NCBI GenBank assembly: GCA_902587565.1
Contig: CACILT010000008.1
Coordinates: 1 to 41,279 of the forward strand
Reading direction: 5' to 3'
Source: an uncultured Alphaproteobacteria bacterium
GTDB taxonomy: Bacteria; Pseudomonadota; Alphaproteobacteria; HIMB59; GCA-002718135
DNA: 41,279 bases
Below are positions 1-8,755 of this stretch, one piece after another (position 1 is the stretch's first letter; each line of letters opens with the position of its first letter). Position numbers and translations under genes: made by a program. Below the pieces are notes generated by a model. That model made no database searches and had not been told where the DNA came from. It saw only the letters and a list, made by a program, of their open reading frames with translations.

Positions 1-1390
1 AACAGGTACAGACGAGCATGGGCAAAAAGTAGAAAAAGCTGCTATTAATTCAAACTTAAAACCTAAAGAATTTGTCGACAAACTTTCAGTTAATTTTATT
101 AATTTAATACCTTTTTTAGGATGTGAAATAGATGATTTTATAAGAACTACTGAAGAAAGACATATTAAAGCTTCACAAGAACTTTGGAAGCAATTAGAAA
201 AAAATAATCAAATATATCTTTCAAACTATGAAGGTTGGTACTCAGTTAGAGATGAAGCATTTTATTTGGAAAATGAATTAAAAAAGATTGATGGTAAATA
301 TGTGACGGATAATGGATCGCCTGTAGAGTGGGTCAAGGAGGAGAGTTATTTTTTTAAGCTTTCAGAATGGCAAGATAAGTTGATCAATTATTATGAAAAA
401 AATCCAGAAACAATTTTACCAAAAACGCGATATAATGAAGTATTAAGTTTTATTAAAGGTGGGTTAAAAGATCTGTCCATTTCTAGAACAACTTTTAATT
501 GGGGAGTGCCAGTTCCAAATAATTCTAAGCATGTGATGTATGTTTGGATTGATGCATTATGTAACTACTTAACTGCAATTGGTTATCCAGATACAAATAA
601 TAATAATTATAAGAAATTTTGGCCAGCAACACATATTGTGGGTAAAGATATATTAAGATTCCATGCAGTTTATTGGCCAGCTTTTTTAATGGCTGCAGGT
701 ATCGAACCGCCTAAAAGAATATTCGCACATGGGTGGTGGACAAATGAAGGACAAAAAATTTCTAAATCACTTGGTAATGTCATTGACCCTTATGAAATAA
801 TTGATGAATATGGTTTGGATCAAATAAGATTTTTTTTATTTAGAGAAGTACCTTTTGGGAATGATGGAGATTTTTCAAAAAAAGCAATCGCAAATAGAAT
901 TAACGCAGATTTATCGAATAATTTTGGTAATTTAGTACAAAGGATTTCATCATTTGCTGTAAAAAATAATGATTCTTTACTAAAACCAGCAGAAAATTTA
1001 ACCAATGAAGATCAGGATTTAATTAATATTTTTCAAAATAAATTTGACGAATATTGTAACTTTATGAATAATCAACAAATTGATAGGGCAATTAAGTCTG
1101 TCTTGGAGTTAATATCTGCTGGTAACGCATATGTTGACACTCAAGCACCATGGACACTAAAAAAAACAAATAAAATTAGAATGCAAGAAGTTTTATATAT
1201 AATTACAAATATAATTATTAAATCAGCTATTATGCTCTATCCAATAATACCAACTAGTTCTAAAAAAATTCTTAATATTTTTAATTATAATATGGACAAT
1301 AATAAATTTGAGAACTTCACTAAACTAATAAATCAAAATATAAAAATAAATAATCCAGAACCAATATTTCCAAGAATATTGAATGATTGA
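1..1390 (+). CDS. metG: methionyl-tRNA synthetase, 5'-truncated by window edge
   Basis: Charges tRNA-Met with methionine in the cytoplasm; a class Ia synthetase. The frame is open from base 2, giving GTDEHGQKVEKAA, the block after the HIGH region that is typical of MetRS, so the gene starts upstream of the window and the ATG at 266 is internal. The KMSKS loop is present as KISKS (about base 758), preceded by the family block GWWTNEGQ. The anticodon-binding helical region follows, with a conserved-type APWTLKK segment. The protein ends shortly after this region, with no appended EMAP/tRNA-binding domain, as in the short MetG1 type. The last 8 bases overlap tatD (ATGATTGA), indicating cotranscription. 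The missing part is the N-terminal Rossmann half containing HIGH. Confidence 0.97.
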   Translation, partial: TGTDEHGQKVEKAAINSNLKPKEFVDKLSVNFINLIPFLGCEIDDFIRTTEERHIKASQELWKQLEKNNQIYLSNYEGWYSVRDEAFYLENELKKIDGKYVTDNGSPVEWVKEESYFFKLSEWQDKLINYYEKNPETILPKTRYNEVLSFIKGGLKDLSISRTTFNWGVPVPNNSKHVMYVWIDALCNYLTAIGYPDTNNNNYKKFWPATHIVGKDILRFHAVYWPAFLMAAGIEPPKRIFAHGWWTNEGQKISKSLGNVIDPYEIIDEYGLDQIRFFLFREVPFGNDGDFSKKAIANRINADLSNNFGNLVQRISSFAVKNNDSLLKPAENLTNEDQDLINIFQNKFDEYCNFMNNQQIDRAIKSVLELISAGNAYVDTQAPWTLKKTNKIRMQEVLYIITNIIIKSAIMLYPIIPTSSKKILNIFNYNMDNNKFENFTKLINQNIKINNPEPIFPRILND

Positions 1391-2165
1391 CTCACATTGC
1401 CATTTAAATTTTAAAAAATTATCAGAAAATTTTGAGAATATAATTTATAACTCCAAAAAAAATAATATTAGCTCAATATTATCAATCAATACCAATCCTG
1501 AAGATTTTCAGGATCATTTAAATTTAATAAAAAATTATAATTCTATTTATCTCTCATATGGACTTCACCCAAGTAATGTTCAATTAATGAACCAAATAGA
1601 ATTACAAAACTTTGATCAAATCTGTAGTAATAAAAAAGTAATAGGAATAGGTGAAACAGGTATTGACTTGTATCATAATGATCAATTTCTTAAAGAACAA
1701 ACACAGGTATTTGAAACCCACATTGAAGCTTCAATAAAGCATTCATTACCAATTATCATTCATCAAAGAAATTCTGAAAAAGAAATAGTAGATATTTTAA
1801 AAAATTATAAATCAAATAATTTAAAATTAATTTTTCACTGTTTTACTGGTTCAAATCAACTATTAAATTTTTGTCTTGAGAATAACTATTACATTTCAAT
1901 TTCTGGAATAATAACATTTAAAAATGCATCAAATCTAAGAGATATAATTAAGGAAGCTCCCCTAGATTCTATACTTATAGAAACTGATAGTCCTTTTTTA
2001 GCACCTGAGCCAATGAGAGGTAAAGTTAATGAACCATCTTTTGTAAAATATACAGCTGAATATTTGGCAAAATTTTTTAAATTATCCTTAGCAGAATTTG
2101 AAAAAATCACCGATAATAATTTTTTTAATTTGTTTACGAAAGCTAAAAGAGATAATTATCTGTAA
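1383..2165 (+). CDS. tatD: TatD family metal-dependent deoxyribonuclease
   Basis: A TIM-barrel metal-dependent hydrolase of the TatD/YcfH family (known members are DNA 3'-exonucleases), cytoplasmic. The 260-residue length is normal. Visible metal-site motifs, in order: HCH at residues 5-7 (IDSHCHLNF), GIGETGID, an internal His in IIHQRNSEKE, HCFTGS, and the terminal signature ETDSPFLAP. The start ATG lies inside metG with 8 bases of overlap; its stop TAA shares a base with the next ATG (TAATG). The metG-tatD-MBL hydrolase order is common in alphaproteobacteria, which supports both the call and the operon. Confidence 0.95.
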   Translation: MIDSHCHLNFKKLSENFENIIYNSKKNNISSILSINTNPEDFQDHLNLIKNYNSIYLSYGLHPSNVQLMNQIELQNFDQICSNKKVIGIGETGIDLYHNDQFLKEQTQVFETHIEASIKHSLPIIIHQRNSEKEIVDILKNYKSNNLKLIFHCFTGSNQLLNFCLENNYYISISGIITFKNASNLRDIIKEAPLDSILIETDSPFLAPEPMRGKVNEPSFVKYTAEYLAKFFKLSLAEFEKITDNNFFNLFTKAKRDNYL

Positions 2166-2917
2166 TGAAAATAACAATTTTAGGCTGCGGAGGATCTTTT
2201 GGCTCACCTTTAGCGTGGAATAGACATGGTAATATTGATCTAAATAATAAAAGAAATTTTAGAACAAGATCATCTGTACTTATTGAATATAAAAATACAA
2301 ATATTCTAATTGATACTAGTCCAGATCTTAGACAGCAACTTTATAATGCTAAATGTACTAATATTGATGCAGTTCTTTATACGCATATCCATTCTGATCA
2401 CACATCAGGAGTACCAGATATGAGGGCAATGTCTTTAATAAATAAAAAAATTATACCTGCATATATGCCGAAAGAAATGATTTCCGAGATGGAGACAAAT
2501 TATAAATATATTTTTAAAGGAGAAAAAGATTATTTACCATTTATGGAAATTAATGAATTAGATTCTAATATAAATTTTAAAAATGTAAATATTGAAACAT
2601 TTAAACATAATCATGGTTCAATTGACGTTCAAACATACAAGATTGGAAATTTTGCTTATTCTACAGATTTAAAAAAATTTTATAATCAAGATATTGATAA
2701 ATTAAAAAATCTAGATTTATGGATTGTTGGTTTGTTAAGAGAAGATACTCATCCAGCTCATGCTGGATTTGATCAAATAATGGATTTCGTTTCATATATT
2801 AAGCCAAAACAAACTATTTTTACTCATATGACAGCTTTATTAGATGAAAAAGAATTAATAACAAAGTGCCCAGCAAATGTAAAACCTGGATATGATGGTA
2901 TGATTATTGATTTATGA
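2165..2917 (+). CDS. MBL-fold metallo-hydrolase, PhnP-like
   Basis: A metallo-beta-lactamase-fold hydrolase resembling the PhnP/Lactamase_B_2 group, probably acting as a phosphodiesterase; the substrate is unknown. The N-terminus has a glycine-rich strand (LGCGGSFGSP), then a SPDLRQQL block, and the core metal motif HIHSDH (around residues 75-80) in THIHSDHTSG. Further candidate ligands are the His-rich FKHNHG segment, the D of YSTD, and the late TIFTHM motif. At 250 residues it is full length. It overlaps tatD by 1 base and the next gene by 4 bases (ATGA), so it is translationally coupled on both sides. There is no phn C-P lyase cluster here, so a phosphonate role is not supported. Confidence 0.9.
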   Translation: MKITILGCGGSFGSPLAWNRHGNIDLNNKRNFRTRSSVLIEYKNTNILIDTSPDLRQQLYNAKCTNIDAVLYTHIHSDHTSGVPDMRAMSLINKKIIPAYMPKEMISEMETNYKYIFKGEKDYLPFMEINELDSNINFKNVNIETFKHNHGSIDVQTYKIGNFAYSTDLKKFYNQDIDKLKNLDLWIVGLLREDTHPAHAGFDQIMDFVSYIKPKQTIFTHMTALLDEKELITKCPANVKPGYDGMIIDL

Positions 2918-3849
2918 AGCCGGTATCGATTGGCTTCATAGGAATTGGAAATGTTGGCTCAAACCTTGCAAACAATTTATTAAAATCAAATAACAATGTA
3001 TTTGTTTATGATAAGAATAAAAAATCTTATTCAAGATTAAATAAATTAAAAAACAAACCTTGTAAGACTTTAGATGAATTAGTAGAAAAAAGTAATATTA
3101 TAATAACTTGCCTACCTTCTCCCAAATCAGTTAATAATGTTATTGAAACTTTATTAAAATATTTAACAAAAAAAAATATTTGGATTGAAATGAGTACAAC
3201 AGATAAAGATGAAATGATTAGATTGTCAAAAAAGGTAAATTCTAAAGGTGCTAACGTATTAGAATGCCCAATTACTGGGGGGGAGCATAGAGCTAAATCA
3301 GGTAATATATCTATTTTAGCTGCTGGCAAAAAATCAACTTTCAAAAAATGTTTCCCAATTTTATCATTGCTTGGTCATGAAATTTTATACTGTGGAAAAA
3401 TTGGAAATGCCTCAATATTAAAAGTAATTACAAATTATTTAGCATCATTACATTTAGTAGGTATAGGTGAAGCACTGAGTGTTGCAAAAAAAAATAAAAT
3501 TGATTTAGGTTTAACATATAAAGCTATACAAATAAGTTCTGGAAATAGTTTTGTTAATGAAACTGAAACTAAGGTTATACTTGGAGGTAGTTATGATGTT
3601 GGCTTTACAATGGATCTAGTTAATAAAGATATAAATCTTTTTAATAAACTTGGAAAAAATATAAAATTAGAACTGGGAAATTATCTAAGTAAAAAATTTA
3701 AACTTGGTATGAAAAATTTAGGCGAAAGATCATTTAGTACTAGTATTATTAAATTAATTGAAAAAGATGCAAAAATTAAATTAAGAGCAAAAAATTTCCC
3801 AAAACAATTAATTGATAAACAAAAAAAACAAAAAGGTGTAGAAGTATAA
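2914..3849 (+). CDS. NAD(P)-dependent dehydrogenase, 3-hydroxyisobutyrate dehydrogenase family
   Basis: A beta-hydroxyacid dehydrogenase of the 6-phosphogluconate/3-hydroxyisobutyrate dehydrogenase superfamily. Residues 5-35 carry the Rossmann fingerprint GFIGIGNVGSN followed by an acidic residue at the end of strand 2 (VYDKN), which suggests NAD preference. The substrate-binding block appears as ECPITGGEHRAKSGN near residue 125, with the glycine pair characteristic of the family. The catalytic lysine is expected in GNASILKVITNYL (about residue 177). Length 311 residues, slightly longer than typical because of a basic Lys-rich tail. The substrate cannot be told from sequence. It overlaps the MBL gene by 4 bases and lies 1 base before the SMP-30 gene, so it belongs to the same operon. 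Confidence 0.88.
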   Translation: MKPVSIGFIGIGNVGSNLANNLLKSNNNVFVYDKNKKSYSRLNKLKNKPCKTLDELVEKSNIIITCLPSPKSVNNVIETLLKYLTKKNIWIEMSTTDKDEMIRLSKKVNSKGANVLECPITGGEHRAKSGNISILAAGKKSTFKKCFPILSLLGHEILYCGKIGNASILKVITNYLASLHLVGIGEALSVAKKNKIDLGLTYKAIQISSGNSFVNETETKVILGGSYDVGFTMDLVNKDINLFNKLGKNIKLELGNYLSKKFKLGMKNLGERSFSTSIIKLIEKDAKIKLRAKNFPKQLIDKQKKQKGVEV

Positions 3850-3850
3850 T

Positions 3851-4804
3851 ATGTCAGATAAAAAATTATTACCTGCAGATTTAGATCCAAGAAATCCAAG
3901 TTATGCCTACAAAAATAAATATAATGAACATGTAGAAAATACTTTTCAATTCAATAACTATGTAAAGTCTACTGAAGTTAAAAAAGTTTTTTCTGGAATG
4001 TTATGGGGAGAAGGACCGGCTTATATTCCTCATTTAGATACATTAGTCTGGAGCGATATACCGAATAACAGGATGCTAAAGTTATCAAATGATTTAGTAT
4101 CTGAATATAAAAATCCCTCCAACTATTGTAATGGAAATACTATTGATAAAGAAGAGAATATAATTTCTTGTTCACATGGAGGAAGATGTATCTATAAAAC
4201 TAATGATAATTTAGAAGTGGAAGTCTTAGTTGATAGTTATAATGGTAAGAAACTTAACTCGCCAAATGACCTATTTGTTAAATCGGATGATACAATTTGG
4301 TTTACAGATCCACCTTATGGTATTCTATCAGATTATGAGGGATATCCTGGCGAGCAAGAATATGGTGGTTGTAATGTGTTTTCTTTTAATCCCAAACTAA
4401 ATACTTTAAAAGTTATGATTGACGATCTTGATAGACCAAATGGAATTGCCATTTCTCCAGACGAAAAAAAATTATATGTTGCAGATACTGGAGAAAATAT
4501 CAAACATTTGTATGTTTATGATATGATTGATGGATTGCCCATGAACAGAAAATTAATTTATGATTTTAAACCCTTTTTCTCCGATGGTTTTAGATGTGAT
4601 AAAGATGGTAATGTTTGGACAAGTGCAGGAAAAGCAATTAAATGTTTTAATCGTCAAAACGAATTAATTGGGCAACTTATAATCCCTGAATTAGTATCAA
4701 ATTTAGAATTTGGAGGACAGGAAGGAAATATCTTGTACATAACAGCTACAACTAGTTTATATTCAATTGAATTAAATCAACAAGGCGCTAGATTTTATGA
4801 ATAA
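3851..4804 (+). CDS. SMP-30/gluconolactonase-like beta-propeller hydrolase
   Basis: A six-bladed propeller of the SMP-30/Gluconolactonase/LRE-like family, which hydrolyses sugar lactones using a single divalent metal. Metal-site blocks: GEGPAY near residue 55 (first Glu ligand), LNSPNDLFVKSD near 140 (Asn ligand), DRPNGIAISPDEK near 196 (Asn), then the strand YVADTG. A FSDGFRCDKDGNVW block near 240 supplies the final Asp. Length 317 residues; no signal peptide is seen, so it is probably cytoplasmic. It overlaps the pterin dehydratase gene by 8 bases. With the adjacent dehydrogenase it could form part of a sugar-acid or hydroxy-acid pathway, but this is inference. Confidence 0.87.
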   Translation: MSDKKLLPADLDPRNPSYAYKNKYNEHVENTFQFNNYVKSTEVKKVFSGMLWGEGPAYIPHLDTLVWSDIPNNRMLKLSNDLVSEYKNPSNYCNGNTIDKEENIISCSHGGRCIYKTNDNLEVEVLVDSYNGKKLNSPNDLFVKSDDTIWFTDPPYGILSDYEGYPGEQEYGGCNVFSFNPKLNTLKVMIDDLDRPNGIAISPDEKKLYVADTGENIKHLYVYDMIDGLPMNRKLIYDFKPFFSDGFRCDKDGNVWTSAGKAIKCFNRQNELIGQLIIPELVSNLEFGGQEGNILYITATTSLYSIELNQQGARFYE

Positions 4805-5132
4805 ACCTTTATCTTCAGGAAAGTGTGAACCATGCAATGGGAACACTCCTAAATTAGATTATCAAGAAATTAGTAAGTTTTTATCTGAACTTAATGAATG
4901 GTCAGTCAATGACAATCAAGAAATGATTTTCAAAAAATTTAAATTTAGCAATTTTAAAAAAGCTATATCATTTGCAAATGAAGTAGGAGAAGTAGCAGAA
5001 AAAGAAGGTCATCATCCCGATATATCAATAGGATGGGGTTATTGTTTAGTTATGGTCCATACTCACGCAATAGAGGGATTGTCAGTTAATGATTTTATAT
5101 TAGCTTCCAAAATTGATTTAATTAAAAGTTAA
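4797..5132 (+). CDS. 4a-hydroxytetrahydrobiopterin dehydratase (pterin carbinolamine dehydratase)
   Basis: Dehydrates the 4a-carbinolamine formed by aromatic amino acid hydroxylases; PhhB/PCD homologues without such a hydroxylase can support molybdopterin metabolism. The 111-residue protein has the family motif EGHHPDISIGW (residues about 72-82) followed by VHTHAIEGLSVNDF, supplying the conserved His residues of the active site. The N-terminal CEPCNGNTP segment is typical of the proteobacterial subgroup. The ATG overlaps the end of the SMP-30 gene by 8 bases, and the M81 gene follows after 4 bases. No phenylalanine hydroxylase gene is in view. Confidence 0.93.
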   Translation: MNKPLSSGKCEPCNGNTPKLDYQEISKFLSELNEWSVNDNQEMIFKKFKFSNFKKAISFANEVGEVAEKEGHHPDISIGWGYCLVMVHTHAIEGLSVNDFILASKIDLIKS

Positions 5133-5136
5133 CTTA

Positions 5137-6513
5137 ATGAAAAAAAAAATTTTTATTTGCGGTATTAGTACTGAATGCTGCTCTTATTCAACATTAATAC
5201 AAAATAAAAAAGATTTTGAAGTTTTAAGTGGAAAAAAACTTTTAAAATATATAAATTTTCCATATTCCAAACATAATAATATAACATTTATACCAAATAA
5301 ATTTTATAGAAGTTTACCTGGTGGGCCTGTAGATAAAAAATTTTTTATAAAAACAATTAACAATATCGCAAATGATTTAATAAAATCAAAACCTATTGAT
5401 GGTATTTTGCTAATCATGCATGGTGCGATGTATGTCAAAGGTATTACTGATCCCGAAGGTTTTTTTATTAAAAAAATTCGCTCTAAAGTATCTAAAAACT
5501 GTAAAATATCATTATCTTATGATCTTCACGGGCAGATGACTGATTCAATTATAAAAAATATCGATTATTTTGCAGCATATAAAACAGCCCCACATATCGA
5601 CGTTAAGCAAACTTATTCAAGGTCATTGAAAATGTTAATAGATGGAATATTAAAAAATAAAAAAAATCATATTATTTGGGAAAAAATACCAGTTTTAGTT
5701 TCAGGCGAAATGTCATCTACAATAGTTGAGCCATGTAAAAAAATTTATAATAATCTTAATATTTTTAATAAATTGAATGGGATTAATGATTGTAATTTAC
5801 TTATAGGGTATGTTTGGGCTGATACTAAGAGGGCAACAGCTTCTGCAATTGTAAATTGTACAGATGTTAATATCGGTAAAAGAATTTGTAAGAAAATAGC
5901 ACTAAGTTATTGGAATAATAGGTTTAATTTAGTTTATGATATGAAATCTTATAAGTTAGATAAGATTTTTCATGTAGTTAATAAAAAAAGATTTACAATT
6001 TTAGCCGATAGCGGAGACAATCCAACAGCTGGAGGCGCAGGTAGTAGAATTGATGTATTAGAGCACGTATTTAAAAACAAGATAGAGAACACTCTATTTG
6101 CAGGAATTTATAATGAAGAAATTTTTAGAGAGTTAAAAAATAAAAAAAACAAAATTGTCATAAAAGATAGTATCTCAAAAAAGAAAATTTCTATTTCAAT
6201 TGATAAATTTTATCTAAAAAATGATAATGCGATTGTAATCTCAAATAATAATACAGTAATTTTTACTAAATACAGAAAACCTTTTCATTATCTGAGTGAT
6301 TTCAAGGAATTAAATATAAATTTAAAAAAATATAAAATATTGATTGTAAAATCAGGATATCTTTCACCAGAACTTAAAAAACTTAAAGCAGATAATTTTA
6401 TGATTTTAACAGATGGATTTGTTACCCAAGATTTTAAAAGAATTAAAAATTTATTTAGGGAAAAACCAATTTATCCTTTTCAAAAAAATTTTAGATATAA
6501 TATAGCTATTTAA
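5137..6513 (+). CDS. M81 family metallopeptidase (MlrC/microcystinase-C-like)
   Basis: A member of the DUF1485/MlrC family, named for MlrC, which cleaves linearised microcystin; most environmental members have unknown substrates. The N-terminus matches the family (ICGISTECCSYS, where TETN/S is usual). Metal-ligand motifs are seen in order: LLIMHGAM (about residue 96), SYDLHGQM (D-x-H, about 128), and TAPHIDVKQTY (His, about 150). The glycine-rich DSGDNPTAGGAGSRID near residue 288 is a strong family signature. At 458 residues it is slightly shorter than the usual 490-500. It ends the metG operon and abuts the convergent selO gene with no intervening base. Confidence 0.88.
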   Translation: MKKKIFICGISTECCSYSTLIQNKKDFEVLSGKKLLKYINFPYSKHNNITFIPNKFYRSLPGGPVDKKFFIKTINNIANDLIKSKPIDGILLIMHGAMYVKGITDPEGFFIKKIRSKVSKNCKISLSYDLHGQMTDSIIKNIDYFAAYKTAPHIDVKQTYSRSLKMLIDGILKNKKNHIIWEKIPVLVSGEMSSTIVEPCKKIYNNLNIFNKLNGINDCNLLIGYVWADTKRATASAIVNCTDVNIGKRICKKIALSYWNNRFNLVYDMKSYKLDKIFHVVNKKRFTILADSGDNPTAGGAGSRIDVLEHVFKNKIENTLFAGIYNEEIFRELKNKKNKIVIKDSISKKKISISIDKFYLKNDNAIVISNNNTVIFTKYRKPFHYLSDFKELNINLKKYKILIVKSGYLSPELKKLKADNFMILTDGFVTQDFKRIKNLFREKPIYPFQKNFRYNIAI

Positions 6514-7902
6514 TTAAGTACCACAAAAAGTTTCAAATACTTTTTCACTTTCAAGAGGTGGGGTAATATATTTTTTATTTTCTATTTTCTCGTAAGGATT
6601 TTTTAGTAATTTTTCGAATTCATATAATTGACCGAAATTATTGCTGTACACTTCATTAATTATTTCTTCAATAATATGATTCCTAGGTATAATTTGAGGA
6701 TTAACATTTTTAAATTTTCTTATTTTATTATTTTTATATTTTTCTTCCCAATTTTTAAAAATCTTTTTATCAAGAGTATTATTTTCTAAATCTAAAAATG
6801 TATTTGTATAATCAAGTTTATAAATATGCATCAAATCTAAAAATTCTTTAATAATTTCTTCGTTATTATTATTAGTATCTAAATTTAATTTCATAGACAT
6901 CATTATTAACCAAGATTGATCAAACAATTTTTTATATTTATTTAATATATCTTCGATTTTTTTAATCGCTGTTTTTTCATTTGAATCAATTAAATGAAGA
7001 AAAGTTTCAGCAAATCTTGCTAAATTCCACAACGTTATTTTTGATTGATTTTCAAAAGAATATCTTCCCATTTTATCAATTGAGCTAAAAACTTTTTTTG
7101 GATTATATTCATCTAAATATGCTGCTGGACCATAATCTATAGTTTCACCAGATAAAGACATATTATCGGTATTCATAACACCATGAATAAAACCAACTCT
7201 CATCCAATCTACGACTAACTTAATTTGTAAATCACAGATTGTCTCATAAAATTTTAAATATTTATCATTATTATTATCTATATCAGGATACAGTCTTGAA
7301 ATTGTATAAGATATAAAGTTTTGAAATTCCTCTCTATTTTTTAAAAGACTTCCAAATTGAAAAGTTCCCACTCTAATATGCGAATTTGCAACTCTAATTA
7401 AAATTGCACCAGGCTCTAATCTATCACGTAATATATTTTCACCTGTAGTAATAACCGCAAGTGCTCTGGTTGATGGTATACCAAGATTATGCATCGCTTC
7501 ACTCAATATATATTCCCTTATCATTGGACCTAATGCAGCTTTTCCGTCTCCGTTTCTAGAGTAGGGTGTCTGCCCTGATCCTTTTAACTGTATATCAACC
7601 CTTTGTTTATTATTAGTAATATGTTCACCAATAATTACAGCTCTACCATCACCTAAAATTGTAAAATTTCCAAATTGATGTCCAGCATAAGCTTGTGAAA
7701 AGTAATTTTTATCTAATTTATTTTTTCCCAAAAGAATATTACACTTTTCATCATCATCATATTTACTAAAATCTAAATTTAAGCCACTTGCAAGATCACT
7801 ATTGAACAAAATTAATTTTTTATTACTAAAATTTTCTGGATTAACCTTACTATAAAAAATACTAGGTAATTTCGTATAACTATCTTGAAAATTCCAAACC
7901 AT
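6514..7902 (-). CDS. selO: protein adenylyltransferase SelO (YdiU/UPF0061 family)
   Basis: A pseudokinase-fold enzyme that transfers AMP to Ser/Thr/Tyr of target proteins, linked to redox stress. Conserved blocks: QAYAGHQFGNF, LGDGRAVIIGE, the long catalytic segment QLKGSGQTPYSRNGDGKAAL with RE in MIREYILSEAMHNLG, and the metal-binding block VMNTDNMSLSGETIDYGP. The C-terminus is TFCGT, the position where eukaryotic SelO carries selenocysteine; here it is a cysteine (TGT codon on the coding strand). Length 462 residues, near the short end of the family. Convergent with the M81 gene, and divergent from the 2OG oxygenase with a 70-base AT-rich gap. Confidence 0.95.
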   Translation of the reverse strand: MVWNFQDSYTKLPSIFYSKVNPENFSNKKLILFNSDLASGLNLDFSKYDDDEKCNILLGKNKLDKNYFSQAYAGHQFGNFTILGDGRAVIIGEHITNNKQRVDIQLKGSGQTPYSRNGDGKAALGPMIREYILSEAMHNLGIPSTRALAVITTGENILRDRLEPGAILIRVANSHIRVGTFQFGSLLKNREEFQNFISYTISRLYPDIDNNNDKYLKFYETICDLQIKLVVDWMRVGFIHGVMNTDNMSLSGETIDYGPAAYLDEYNPKKVFSSIDKMGRYSFENQSKITLWNLARFAETFLHLIDSNEKTAIKKIEDILNKYKKLFDQSWLIMMSMKLNLDTNNNNEEIIKEFLDLMHIYKLDYTNTFLDLENNTLDKKIFKNWEEKYKNNKIRKFKNVNPQIIPRNHIIEEIINEVYSNNFGQLYEFEKLLKNPYEKIENKKYITPPLESEKVFETFCGT

Positions 7903-7972
7903 TTTGAATAGATATATATAAATTTTTTAAATTTAACATCTATAACTTTAGTATATAAGTATTAAGTCAGCA

Positions 7973-8755
7973 ATGAATACCATAATTGATATAGTTAATC
8001 AGTCAAAACATCCAATAGATAGCGATGAATATATTCAATATTGCAATGATGAAATTAAAAAAAATTCTATACTAATATTAAATAATTTTTTAACAAATGA
8101 ATGCTTAAGTGAATTAATTACTGAAGCACATGGATTACAAGATCAAGCTTTTTATTGTTCTCAAAATCATACTATTTTCCTTAATAAACAAGATAAATTA
8201 GGTGACTTAAATGATCCTTTAAATAGAGAGGTCGTAAGTGATAAAGGTTGTGTTCCTCATGATTTGTTAAATCAGCAATCTAAATTAAATATTTTATATC
8301 AATCAAACTTCTTTAAAAATTTTTTAAAAGGTGTCTTAAATTTAAAAGATATTTATCCATACAATGATACTTTATCTTCCATTAATTATAATTATTATCA
8401 AAAATCACAACAGCTAGGATGGCATTTTGATAATGCATCATTTGCTATTACTTTAATGATACAATCATCAGATAAAGGTGGTGAATTTGAATATGTTAGT
8501 AAAGGTAGAAATTTTTCAGAAAACTATATCGATAAATCATATATTAAAAATATATTAGATAGAAAAACTTTACCACAAAAAGCAGATGTTGATGCTGGTA
8601 CTCTTATATTATTTTACGGTAGAAATTATTTGCATCGTGTAACACCAGTAGAGTCAGAAAAACCAAGAATATTAGTAACACTAAATTATAATGAAGAGGA
8701 AGGTACAATGCTCTCAGAAAATGCAAGATTAACCTTTTTTGGTAGAATTAACTAA
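7973..8755 (+). CDS. 2-oxoglutarate/Fe(II) oxygenase, HalD/ArpA-like
   Basis: A double-stranded beta-helix Fe(II)/2OG-dependent oxygenase. The facial triad is visible as LGWHFDN (His151, Asp153) and LHRVTP (His221), with the 2OG-binding Arg in KPRILVTLNY. The segments SFAITLMIQ, GGEFEYVSKGRN and GTLILFYGRN match the ArpA/HalD-like group that includes the BesD amino acid halogenases. Radical halogenases replace the triad Asp with Gly/Ala to make room for chloride; the Asp is kept here, so hydroxylation is more likely. 260 residues. Its stop overlaps the convergent TupA-like gene by 4 bases. The substrate is unknown; free amino acids are plausible by family. Confidence 0.85.
   Translation: MNTIIDIVNQSKHPIDSDEYIQYCNDEIKKNSILILNNFLTNECLSELITEAHGLQDQAFYCSQNHTIFLNKQDKLGDLNDPLNREVVSDKGCVPHDLLNQQSKLNILYQSNFFKNFLKGVLNLKDIYPYNDTLSSINYNYYQKSQQLGWHFDNASFAITLMIQSSDKGGEFEYVSKGRNFSENYIDKSYIKNILDRKTLPQKADVDAGTLILFYGRNYLHRVTPVESEKPRILVTLNYNEEEGTMLSENARLTFFGRIN

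Noticed and set aside
2165-2917. Naming the MBL hydrolase phnP with a role in phosphonate use
   Set aside because: No other phn genes nearby, and the metG-tatD context is generic; only the fold is supported.
7973-8755. Reading the 2OG oxygenase as a radical halogenase
   Set aside because: The triad Asp153 is present; halogenases of this group replace it with a small residue.
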